From: Phycisphaerae bacterium
GTDB lineage: Bacteria; Planctomycetota; Phycisphaerae; JAJVII01
Assembly (NCBI GenBank): GCA_028706835.1
Contig: JAQTVL010000273.1
Span: 1 to 6,315, forward strand
Direction: 5' to 3'
DNA length: 6,315 bases
Position 1 is the first letter of the stretch. Each line of letters starts with the position of its first letter. Shown in pieces: positions 1 through 5,734 of the stretch. The position numbers and the translations under genes are program-made. Under the pieces are notes generated by a model, which saw nothing but the letters and a program-made list of their open reading frames with translations, was not told the DNA's origin and did not search any database.

Positions 1-21
1 TTGTTCGATCTGTTCGAGCAT
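1..21 (-). CDS. pheS: Phenylalanyl-tRNA synthetase alpha subunit, first 7 codons (cut by window edge)
   Basis: An ATG at 21-19 on the minus strand opens a frame reading M-L-E-Q-I-E-Q up to the window edge. This is a very typical start for bacterial PheS, whose N-terminus forms the coiled-coil that contacts tRNA-Phe. A TAAGG element lies five bases upstream (about 27-31), consistent with a ribosome binding site. The position directly downstream of rplT matches the common rpmI-rplT-pheS order. PheS is the catalytic subunit of the alpha2-beta2 enzyme that charges tRNA-Phe. Only seven residues are visible, so the call rests on gene order plus the short N-terminal match; another gene starting here cannot be excluded. 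Confidence 0.7.
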
Positions 22-38
22 GGCTCCCTTAAGAGCGT

Positions 39-113
39 TCAGCTTTCAGCTCTCAGCATTCAGCTTCTTTCGGATTCTGTCCTGGCTGACCGCTGAAAGC
101 TGATCGCTGACAG
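39..113. repeat. Inverted pair of heptamer arrays (TTCAGCT type) in the rplT-pheS spacer
   Basis: Four heptamers of the form YTCAGCW run from 39 to 66 (ttcagct, ttcagct, ctcagca, ttcagct). After a core of about 18 bases, four heptamers in the opposite orientation run from 85 to 112 (gctgacc, gctgaaa, gctgatc, gctgaca). The seven-base period is not a multiple of three and no gene is visible here, so this is non-coding. The two arms can pair in the transcript. It lies between rplT and pheS, where a spacer hairpin could affect pheS expression. Confidence 0.75.
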
Positions 114-131
114 CTTCTTCTTCTGGACAAT

Positions 132-161
132 CAGCCCCGAACCGCCATCGGCCCGGGGCTG
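132..161 (-). terminator. Hairpin shortly after rplT, without a U-tract
   Basis: CAGCCCCG (132-139) and CGGGGCTG (154-161) form a perfect 8-bp GC-rich stem with a 14-base loop, about 30 bases past the rplT stop on the transcribed strand. No run of T follows the stem, so it is not a classical intrinsic terminator. It may be an RNA-processing, attenuation or 3'-end stabilising structure ahead of pheS. Confidence 0.3.
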
Positions 162-192
162 GCGATTGCCTGAATGTTCCGAACAGCCCCGC

Positions 193-549
193 CTACGCCA
201 AGGCAGTCTTCGCCTGGTCGCACACGGCGTCGAACGCCGGCGGATCGACGATCGCCAGCTCGCTGAGCATCTTGCGGTTCAACTCGATCCCCGCCTTGAT
301 CAGCCCGGCGATGAACTGCGAATACCGAATCCCGCGAAGCCGGCAAGCCGCCGACAGCCGCGTGATCCACAGCGCCCGGTAGTCGCGCTTCTTCAGCTTG
401 AGCCCCTTGCGGCGTTGCGTCCGCGTCCGCAGGTTGGCCTGCTTGACGTGACGCCAGGAGCTCTTGCGAATGCCGTATTGGCCCTTGACCTGCCGCTTGA
501 TCCGTTTGTGCTTGTGCTGCCGGGACGCCCCGGCCCTGACTCTGGGCAT
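193..549 (-). CDS. rplT: 50S ribosomal protein L20
   Basis: The 118-residue product has the length and composition of bacterial L20, an early-assembling 23S rRNA-binding protein needed for 50S assembly. The first 60 residues are highly basic and form the extended rRNA-binding tail; the segment KKRDYRALWITRLSAA (53-68) and the following RYSQFIAGLIKAGIELNRK (75-93) are the conserved globular core. The start at 549 is supported by an AAGGA-type Shine-Dalgarno at 556-561, seven bases upstream. It follows rpmI by 115 bases, unusually far apart for this pair, and the gap is filled by GAATTC heptamers. In E. coli and Bacillus, L20 represses this operon by binding its mRNA; I see no clear copy of that site, but cannot exclude one. 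The stop is TAG. Confidence 0.97.
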   Translation of the reverse strand: MPRVRAGASRQHKHKRIKRQVKGQYGIRKSSWRHVKQANLRTRTQRRKGLKLKKRDYRALWITRLSAACRLRGIRYSQFIAGLIKAGIELNRKMLSELAIVDPPAFDAVCDQAKTALA

Positions 550-563
550 GACTGCTTCCTTTT

Positions 564-660
564 GGAATTCGGAATTCGGAATTCAGAATTCGGAATTCAG
601 AAGAAGGATCGCGTCGCGATGGCCATTCTGAATTCTGAATTCGGACTTCTGAATTCTTGG
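564..660. repeat. Inverted pair of GAATTC heptamer arrays in the rpmI-rplT spacer
   Basis: Five heptamers RGAATTC run in register from 564 to 598, followed by a degenerate sixth. After a core with a small dyad (tcgcg-t-cgcga, near 608-618), the opposite-orientation units ttctgaa, ttctgaa, ttcggac, ttctgaa, ttcttgg fill 626-660. The array occupies nearly the whole rpmI-rplT spacer and ends a few bases from the rplT ribosome binding site (556-561). The arms can form a long hairpin in the mRNA. The unit differs from the other arrays in the window but the period and layout are the same. Confidence 0.85.
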
Positions 661-664
661 TCCT

Positions 665-862
665 TCATTTTCCCATCATCCGCCGGAACTTCTTTGTGAA
701 CGCCTTCAGGCTGACCACCAGCGGCTTGCGAAGCCGGCGCTTCCGCTTGCCGGTCTTCACGCTGAGCAGGTGGCTCTTGCCGGGCCTGCGGTGCTTGACC
801 TTGCCGCGGGCGGTCACCTTGAACCGCTTAGTAAGGCCCTTGTGTGTCTTCATCTTCGGCAT
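665..862 (-). CDS. rpmI: 50S ribosomal protein L35
   Basis: The product is 65 residues, the normal length of L35, and opens MPKMKTHKGLTKRFKVTARG, the family signature. It is extremely basic, with the Lys/Arg-rich KTGKRKRRLRKP stretch (37-48) that binds 23S rRNA and a C-terminal KAFTKKFRRMMGK. L35 is a small structural protein of the large subunit. The start ATG at 862 is fixed by the conserved N-terminus, although I see no good Shine-Dalgarno just upstream (the preceding bases are gcgagcgactcc). The gap to infC is 381 bases, long for this operon, and carries a double-hairpin element and a weak promoter candidate, so rpmI-rplT may have their own transcript in addition to readthrough from infC. 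Confidence 0.97.
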   Translation of the reverse strand: MPKMKTHKGLTKRFKVTARGKVKHRRPGKSHLLSVKTGKRKRRLRKPLVVSLKAFTKKFRRMMGK

Positions 863-993
863 GGAGTCGCTCGCTTTCGCTTTCAGAATCGCCGCTCGTC
901 CGGGCGGTTCAGCCGGCCCGCCGCTCGACGCCGTAAACAGAACGACGCCGAGCCTGTTGCGGACCCGGCATCGTATCCTGCCAGAGCCTCACT

Positions 994-1021
994 ATGTTAC
1001 TAACTGTCCGCCGACTTGCAA
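994..1021 (-). promoter_or_regulatory. Weak sigma70-type promoter candidate for rpmI-rplT
   Basis: On the minus strand TTGCAA (1016-1021, 4 of 6 matches to TTGACA) and TAACAT (994-999, 4 of 6 to TATAAT) are separated by 16 bases. The position, about 130 bases upstream of rpmI, is reasonable for a secondary promoter. The matches are modest, and TTGCAA is itself a palindrome, so this could be chance. Confidence 0.28.
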
Positions 1022-1058
1022 TAGCGACTTTTCGTCGCCCGTTCGCAGCGTGTGCCGC

Positions 1059-1164
1059 GGGTGCCATGCCTGCGACGGCTGTCTTGTCGCAGGCATGTCG
1101 TCTCGGACGCACCAGCCGCCGAAAACATGCCTGCGACGGTACGGCTGTCGCAGGCATGGCACCC
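1059..1164. repeat. 106-bp palindromic element: two 12-bp hairpins bounded by 18-bp perfect inverted repeats
   Basis: The ends GGGTGCCATGCCTGCGAC (1059-1076) and GTCGCAGGCATGGCACCC (1147-1164) are perfect inverted repeats. Inside, each end pairs with a nearer partner: CATGCCTGCGAC (1065-1076) with GTCGCAGGCATG (1086-1097), and the same sequences at 1126-1137 and 1147-1158. Each stem is 12 bp and each loop is 9 bases. The element can thus fold as two hairpins or as one long stem. It resembles a REP/BIME-like or MITE-like intergenic repeat; I see no transposase and no clear target-site duplication. Confidence 0.85.
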
Positions 1165-1193
1165 ATCAATTCACGTGCGACAGAACACTAATG

Positions 1194-1228
1194 CCGCCGT
1201 AAGGCGGTGGAAGATGCCCTGACGGGCA
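1194..1228. repeat. Two mini-hairpins just downstream of infC
   Basis: CCGCC-gtaa-GGCGG (1194-1207) and TGCCC-tgac-GGGCA (1215-1228) are two 5-bp stems with 4-base loops, 7 bases apart, beginning about 16 bases past the infC stop on the transcribed strand. No U-tract follows. They belong in style to the mini-hairpins seen at 2296-2312, 2380-2391, 2432-2443 and 2508-2520. Confidence 0.55.
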
Positions 1229-1243
1229 CACTACGAACCGACC

Positions 1244-1930
1244 TCACGTCGTCGGACCCGTCGGCGGCGCCGGGGCCGCCGCAGGCGATGCCGGAGCCGG
1301 CGATGCCTGCGCCGCCGGACCCGCCGCGGGCGCTGCCGCCGCCGCGACAGCCGGGGCAGCCGCCTTCGGCTCGCCCTCGTGCTTGCCCGCCGGGGCCCCG
1401 CCCTTCTTGTTCGGCATCAGCACCATGTTCATCCGCTTGCCCATCATCCGCGGCGGGGTTTCGACCTTGGAGATGTCGACCAGCCCCTCGGCGATCTCGC
1501 GCATCCGCGTCATGCCGAGGTCCTGGTGGGCCATCTCGCGCCCGCGGAACATCATCGTGAACTGCACGCGGTCGCCCTCGAGCAGGAACTCCCGCGCGTG
1601 CTTGATCTTGAAGTCGCGGTCGTGGATATCGGTCTTCGGCCGCAGACGCACCTCTTTCAACTGCTGCGAGTGGTGCTTCTGCTTCGCCTTCTGCTCTTTC
1701 TTGTTCTGGCGGTATTTCCATTTGCCGTAATCCATGATTCGGCAAACGGGGGGGCGTGCGGTGGGAGCGACCTCCACCAGATCCATGCCCGTCTCGCGGG
1801 CCCGGCGGATCGCCTCTGCCGTCTCGATGGTTCCGATCTGATTGTCAGCCTCGTCAATGAGCAGAATCGGAGAAATCCTGATCTGCTCGTTCGTTCGCAA
1901 TCCTTTGGAAATGGTTAAATCCCCGAACAA
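1244..1930 (-). CDS. infC: Translation initiation factor IF-3, with Ala/Pro-rich C-terminal extension and non-ATG start
   Basis: IF3 binds the 30S subunit, keeps it apart from 50S and checks the initiator tRNA-start codon pairing. The N-domain (about residues 11-80, numbered from the TTG) includes LRTNEQIRI and the signature VCRIMDYGKWKY (62-73); a Lys/Gln-rich linker follows, and the C-domain (about 90-175) includes LKEVRLRPKTDIHDRDFKIK and ends at GKRMNMVLMPNKK. Beyond the usual end (~180 residues) there are about 50 residues of Ala/Pro/Gly, not typical of E. coli or Bacillus IF3. No in-frame ATG exists near the start: candidates are TTG (1930-1928) and ATT (1912-1910). The ATT gives I-S-K-G-L-R-T-N-E-Q, aligning with normal IF3 N-termini, and has GGGG eight bases upstream. 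ATT starts are the known self-regulation device of infC in E. coli. A promoter candidate lies upstream at 1997-2025. Confidence 0.96.
   Translation of the reverse strand: MFGDLTISKGLRTNEQIRISPILLIDEADNQIGTIETAEAIRRARETGMDLVEVAPTARPPVCRIMDYGKWKYRQNKKEQKAKQKHHSQQLKEVRLRPKTDIHDRDFKIKHAREFLLEGDRVQFTMMFRGREMAHQDLGMTRMREIAEGLVDISKVETPPRMMGKRMNMVLMPNKKGGAPAGKHEGEPKAAAPAVAAAAAPAAGPAAQASPAPASPAAAPAPPTGPTT
1910..1912 (-). promoter_or_regulatory. infC: Possible rare ATT initiation codon of infC
   Basis: The codon ATT at 1912-1910 (minus strand) lies exactly where the conserved IF3 N-terminus begins. A GGGG run eight bases upstream could serve as a weak ribosome binding site. In E. coli, infC starts at ATT and IF3 itself discriminates against it, giving autoregulation. 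The alternative TTG at 1930-1928 has TAAG a few bases upstream and would add six residues. Confidence 0.5.
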
Positions 1931-1973
1931 GGTCTTACGGGCGCCCGGACGGCTACATCGCCAATCCCGTGAA

Positions 1974-1994
1974 AGCCCGGTTTCTCTACCGGCT
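1974..1994 (-). promoter_or_regulatory. Hairpin in the infC leader
   Basis: On the transcribed strand AGCCGGT and ACCGGGCT can pair around a six-base loop (agagaa) with one bulged G. It lies just downstream of the predicted infC transcription start, about 60 bases before the start codon. A role in infC control is possible but not shown. Confidence 0.4.
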
Positions 1995-1996
1995 CA

Positions 1997-2025
1997 ATGC
2001 TACCCCCCATCTACTAGTCGGTCAA
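1997..2025 (-). promoter_or_regulatory. Sigma70-type promoter candidate for infC
   Basis: Minus strand: TTGACC (2020-2025, 5 of 6 matches to the -35 consensus), a 17-base spacer (2003-2019), and TAGCAT (1997-2002, 4 of 6 to the -10 consensus). The predicted leader is about 75-80 bases. Spacing is optimal and the position is right for infC, which is separated from thrS by over 1.2 kb. Confidence 0.55.
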
Positions 2026-2065
2026 TACCGATTGTGCGCCCCCGCGCCCCGTGCCCCTGCATGGG

Positions 2066-2285
2066 CGAAATGACGAATGCCGAATGGCGAATGACGAAAG
2101 AATGTCAAATGACCAATGACGAATGACCCCGTCATCCGTCCGTTTGTGGAGTGCGGGAGCGAAGCTCCCGCTTTGGAGCGAGGGCGTAACCTTCGACGAC
2201 CCAAAGCGGCAGCTTCGCTACCGCACTCCACAAAAAGACATTCGTCATTGTCGCTTCGTCATTCCTTCGGCATTCGGCATTCCCA
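2066..2285. repeat. Inverted pair of GAATGAC heptamer arrays flanking a palindrome
   Basis: Left arm: cgaatgc, cgaatgg, cgaatga, cgaaaga (2074-2101), then caaatga, ccaatga, cgaatga (2106-2126). Right arm, opposite orientation and strictly 7-base phased: gacattc, gtcattg, tcgcttc, gtcattc, cttcggc, attcggc, attccca (2237-2285). Between them sits the palindrome at 2143-2234. The whole 220-bp block is a nested inverted repeat. Confidence 0.85.
2143..2234. repeat. 92-bp REP-like palindrome with 34-bp arms
   Basis: The 34-base arms 2143-2176 and 2201-2234 match as inverted repeats at 32 of 34 positions, with a 24-base loop. Each arm also folds on itself: GCGGGAG-cgaag-CTCCCGC (2153-2171) is a perfect 7-bp hairpin, and the right arm has the same fold with one mismatch. 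The arms begin TTTGTGGAGTGCGG. This looks like a dispersed palindromic repeat family rather than a gene. Confidence 0.85.
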
Positions 2286-2295
2286 CGCCCAAGCC

Positions 2296-2312
2296 CGGAA
2301 CCGTAGGTTCCG
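2296..2312. repeat. Mini-hairpin with 7-bp stem and 3-base loop
   Basis: CGGAACC-gta-GGTTCCG is a perfect 7-bp stem with a three-base loop. It is one of several short stem/tiny-loop units in this spacer. Confidence 0.6.
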
Positions 2313-2374
2313 CGGTGAGCGTCAACCCGGCAAATCCCGCGACCCCTGCCCCCTGCCCGTGCCCGTGCCCATCG

Positions 2375-2455
2375 ATTCAGCCGCGAAGCGGCGGCGGTAT
2401 GTAACCGATCCCGCCTCGTCTTCCGCATTCAGCCGCGAAGCGGCGGCGGCATGTA
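2375..2455. repeat. Direct repeat, two 29-bp copies with a mini-hairpin each
   Basis: Copies at 2375-2403 and 2427-2455 differ at one position (t versus c). Each reads attcagCCGCgaaGCGGcgg, then cgg[t/c]atgta, with a CCGC/GCGG stem closing a GAA loop. The 23-base gap between copies is unrelated. Confidence 0.8.
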
Positions 2456-2456
2456 G

Positions 2457-2483
2457 CCCCAGGCGAGCGCAGCGAGCCTGGGG
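2457..2483. repeat. Hairpin CCCCAGGC/GCCTGGGG
   Basis: An 8-bp GC-rich stem closes an 11-base loop (gagcgcagcga). It directly follows the second 29-bp direct repeat. No T-run follows on either strand, so it is more likely a repeat unit than a terminator. Confidence 0.6.
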
Positions 2484-2507
2484 GGCACCCCACCCCCAAA
2501 CCCGTTA

Positions 2508-2546
2508 GCCTCGAAGAGGCGACGGCGCCGTTCATTGACGGTGCCG
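2508..2546 (-). terminator. Two hairpins just past the second small gene; possible transcript end
   Basis: CGGCGCCGT (2523-2531) and ACGGTGCCG (2538-2546) form a 9-bp stem (one G-T wobble) with a 6-base loop, starting about 15 bases after the stop of the 99-residue gene. GCCTC-gaa-GAGGC (2508-2520) follows directly. There is no U-tract, so factor-independent termination is doubtful; the position is the main argument. Confidence 0.3.
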
Positions 2547-2560
2547 CTCGCTGTAATTGG

Positions 2561-2860
2561 TCATCTTGCCCCGCCCGGCACGACGGACCGGCCGCCCCTC
2601 GCCTCAACCGCTACGCGGGTCGCGTAGCCAAGCGTCCGCAAAAGTCGCTGGCAGTCTTCCCATGTCAACCCAAAAGCTCGAACGTCAGCCAACCCCAGGC
2701 GTGCCACCACGTCCCGCACGACCGCCACATCGTTCTCCTCGAACTGCCCGTCCATCAGCGCCAATTCGGCCCACGCCACCAGGGATTTCAGCGAAATCCG
2801 CCGGCGAAGATACGCCGCCATCTTCCCGGCTACAATCTGTCTCGACACTTTTACCTTCAT
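2561..2860 (-). CDS. Uncharacterised 99-residue protein, second gene of an overlapping pair
   Basis: I do not recognise the family. The start ATG (2860) overlaps the stop of the upstream gene in an ATGA arrangement, with GAGG five bases upstream inside that gene, so translational coupling is likely. The sequence looks mainly helical: a short basic start (MKVKVSRQIVAGKMAAYLRR), an amphipathic stretch SLKSLVAWAELALMDGQFEE (23-42), an acidic-to-helical part NDVAVVRDVVARLGLADVRA (43-62), and FGLTWEDCQRLLRTLGY (63-79). The last 20 residues are Gly/Arg/Val-rich and look like a loose tail. There is no signal peptide or membrane segment. A small coupled pair with one basic and one helical partner is the layout of toxin-antitoxin modules, but nothing in the sequence identifies a toxin or antitoxin fold. 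Confidence 0.8.
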   Translation of the reverse strand: MKVKVSRQIVAGKMAAYLRRRISLKSLVAWAELALMDGQFEENDVAVVRDVVARLGLADVRAFGLTWEDCQRLLRTLGYATRVAVEARGGRSVVPGGAR

Positions 2861-3105
2861 GACCGCCTCTTCAATTTGCGGTGGCCGGAGTCCACAGGAT
2901 ATTTTTGATGCACTTCAACGAGTTGTCCAGCATCATCGTAGATTTCCTGCCAGAATCGAACCGTCGCCTCATCCGCATCCACTTCCTTGATGTATCGGGC
3001 CTTCCACCCGTGCCGGCCGGACACCTCCAGCCAATAACGCCGCCCGCCGCGGGCCAAGGCCTCCCAGCGCCCAAACTTCTTTTCGTTTTGTTCTCGCTTA
3101 CCCAC
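2857..3105 (-). CDS. Uncharacterised 82-residue basic protein, first gene of an overlapping pair
   Basis: I cannot name the family. The frame starts with GTG (3105-3103), with AAGG eight bases upstream, 47 bases after the thrS stop, so it is probably co-transcribed with thrS. After a charged start (KREQNEKKF), the region GRRYWLEVSGRHGWKARYIK (21-40) alternates aromatic and charged residues as in beta-strands, followed by an acidic part EVDADEATVRFWQEIYDDAG (41-60) and LVEVHQKYPVDSGHRKLKRR (62-81). It is soluble-looking, with no signal or membrane segment. Base composition looks somewhat less GC-rich than thrS by eye. The overlap with the downstream gene argues that both are real and act together. 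Function is unknown; a toxin-antitoxin-like or nucleic-acid-binding role is only a guess. Confidence 0.8.
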   Translation of the reverse strand: MGKREQNEKKFGRWEALARGGRRYWLEVSGRHGWKARYIKEVDADEATVRFWQEIYDDAGQLVEVHQKYPVDSGHRKLKRRS

Positions 3106-3152
3106 GGTGGTTGCCTTGTTGGTCGCTCAATAATCGTGGCACGTTTCAGGTG

Positions 3153-5135
<1,983 letters not shown>

Positions 5136-5142
5136 TGAACCG

Positions 5143-5148
5143 CTCCTT
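5143..5148 (-). promoter_or_regulatory. Ribosome binding site of thrS
   Basis: AAGGAG on the minus strand, seven bases before the ATG at 5135, is a near-perfect Shine-Dalgarno and settles the thrS start. Confidence 0.85.
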
Positions 5149-5209
5149 GATCGAGTGACCCGGCGCGTTCCCTACCAAGGAACCGCCCGCCGGCATCACG
5201 AGTCTCTAC

Positions 5210-5238
5210 GTTGTAAGGATGAATCGCAGGCTTGTCAA
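5210..5238 (-). promoter_or_regulatory. Sigma70-type promoter candidate for thrS
   Basis: Minus strand: TTGACA (5233-5238, perfect -35), a 17-base spacer (5216-5232), and TACAAC (5210-5215, 4 of 6 to the -10 consensus). The leader would be about 65-70 bases and contains GTTCC and GGAAC that can pair near 5169-5185. The leader is too short for a T-box and I see no T-box consensus. This is the best promoter match in the window. Confidence 0.7.
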
Positions 5239-5271
5239 ATCAGGATAGGCCCGGGAGAAGAGGCCGCTCCG

Positions 5272-5347
5272 CAGATTGGTGCAGAAGATAAGAGAATTCA
5301 GAATTCTCTTCTCTTCCAATCTGCGTCATCTGCGAAATCTGCGGGGA
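5272..5347. repeat. Inverted repeat with ATCTGCG nonamers, between the zinc-ribbon gene and thrS
   Basis: CAGATTGG (5272-5279) pairs with CCAATCTG (5316-5323), and inside them AAGAGAATTC (5290-5299) pairs with GAATTCTCTT (5301-5310). The right side continues as 9-base units ctgcgtcat, ctgcgaaat, ctgcgggga (5321-5347). It ends 5 bases from the zinc-ribbon stop and lies upstream of the thrS -35 box. It could mark the end of the upstream transcript, but no U-tract follows. Confidence 0.7.
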
Positions 5348-5351
5348 GCCT

Positions 5352-5531
5352 TTACGGCCGGACGCCCAGGTGGGGCGAGTTGGCGGGCTGGCTCGATTTG
5401 CGACGCGGCTCCATCGCGTCATGGATGCGATACACATGGCCGCACTTGTTGCAGGAGACCCACCCGACCGCACTCGGCCCGGTCACGGTGGCCGGGCTCC
5501 CGCAATTCGGACACAGGCAACGAATCGTCAT
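5352..5531 (-). CDS. Small zinc-ribbon protein, MJ0042-like
   Basis: A 59-residue frame starts at ATG 5531 and ends with TAA at 5352. It begins MTIRCLCPNCGSPATVTG and has a second knuckle VSCNKCGHVYRIHD, so two CxxC pairs (Cys7/Cys10 and Cys27/Cys30) can hold one zinc ion. This spacing resembles the short MJ0042-type finger (CPNC...C-x-x-CG), often seen in small proteins or at the N-terminus of larger ones. The tail (40-59) is polar and disordered-looking. GGAGGG lies nine bases upstream (5541-5546), supporting the start. It lies between the DUF2867 gene and thrS, on the same strand. Its role is unknown; nucleic-acid or protein binding is possible. Confidence 0.75.
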   Translation of the reverse strand: MTIRCLCPNCGSPATVTGPSAVGWVSCNKCGHVYRIHDAMEPRRKSSQPANSPHLGVRP

Positions 5532-5561
5532 GGCACTTCACCCTCCAAACGCACGCGCTCT

Positions 5562-5580
5562 CCGCCGGAACTATCGGCGG
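5562..5580 (-). promoter_or_regulatory. Hairpin in the zinc-ribbon gene leader
   Basis: CCGCCG (5562-5567) and CGGCGG (5575-5580) form a 6-bp GC stem with a 7-base loop, about 15 bases upstream of the GGAGGG ribosome binding site. A regulatory role is unproven. Confidence 0.35.
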
Positions 5581-5607
5581 AACGAAGGCGGGGATTTAGA
5601 AAGAAGC

Positions 5608-5628
5608 GCGAGGGACGAGGTGCGAGGG
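5608..5628. repeat. Short GCGAGGG heptamer array
   Basis: Three 7-base units gcgaggg, acgaggt, gcgaggg lie in phase. The array is short and could be chance, but the period matches the other spacer arrays. Confidence 0.45.
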
Positions 5629-5647
5629 AACGAATGCCTCGCGGCGA

Positions 5648-5722
5648 CCCGTCTCCCCCTCTCCCCGTCTCCCCGTCTCCCCGTCTCCCCGTCGTCCCGT
5701 CGTCCCGTCTCCCCGTCTCCCC
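5648..5722. repeat. CCCCGTCT octamer array; G-rich on the transcribed strand, G-quadruplex potential
   Basis: Ten runs of three to five C (5648-5650, 5655-5659, 5663-5666, 5671-5674, 5679-5682, 5687-5690, 5696-5698, 5704-5706, 5711-5714, 5719-5722) are separated by 3-5 bases, mostly gtct or gtcgt. On the minus (mRNA) strand this reads GGGG-agac repeated, satisfying the G3+N1-7 quadruplex pattern more than twice over. It starts 13 bases past the stop of the DUF2867 gene. Confidence 0.85.
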
Positions 5723-5734
5723 GTCGTCCTTTCT

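Larger units (their letters stand above)
863..1243. other. infC-rpmI intergenic region (381 bases, no gene)
   Basis: No convincing coding region is seen on either strand; the open frames here have no family resemblance and run through palindromes. From the infC side it holds two mini-hairpins (1215-1228 and 1194-1207), a 106-bp double-hairpin element (1059-1164), a 5-bp hairpin GCGAC/GTCGC (1024-1038), and a weak promoter-like pair (994-1021). The remaining ~130 bases before rpmI (863-993) show nothing I can name. Confidence 0.7.
1931..2560. other. Long intergenic region between infC and the small-gene pair (630 bases, no gene)
   Basis: Open frames here are interrupted by inverted repeats and 7-base-period arrays and show no protein family, so I treat the stretch as non-coding. 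From the infC side it holds: a leader with a hairpin (1974-1994), a promoter candidate (1997-2025), a C-rich heptamer stretch (2034-2061: gtgcgcc, cccgcgc, cccgtgc, ccctgca), the GAATGAC arrays and 92-bp palindrome (2066-2285), a mini-hairpin (2296-2312), a C-rich repeat (2344-2369), a 29-bp direct repeat (2375-2455), a hairpin (2457-2483), and two more hairpins (2508-2520, 2523-2546). Confidence 0.75.

Noticed and set aside
1059..1164. Insertion sequence remnant
   Set aside because: Perfect terminal repeats are present but there is no transposase fragment and no clear target duplication; kept as a palindromic repeat instead.
1207..1918. Plus-strand open frames opposite infC
   Set aside because: They are complements of the IF3 gene, including its Ala/Pro tail, and have no recognisable content.
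2066..2285. CRISPR array
   Set aside because: Units are 7 bases and contiguous, with no spacers of uniform length and no cas genes.
2022..2508. Several overlapping open frames on both strands in the long spacer
   Set aside because: They translate palindromes and 7-base repeats; different frames on both strands give equally meaningless products.
5136..5209. T-box or thrS-type tRNA-mimic leader
   Set aside because: The predicted leader is only about 70 bases, I found no T-box consensus, and the single weak hairpin does not resemble a tRNA-like operator.
5240..5473. 77-codon minus-strand open frame overlapping the zinc-ribbon gene
   Set aside because: It is out of frame with the CxxC-bearing gene, runs through the inverted repeat at 5272-5347 and has no ribosome binding site as good as GGAGGG at 5541-5546.
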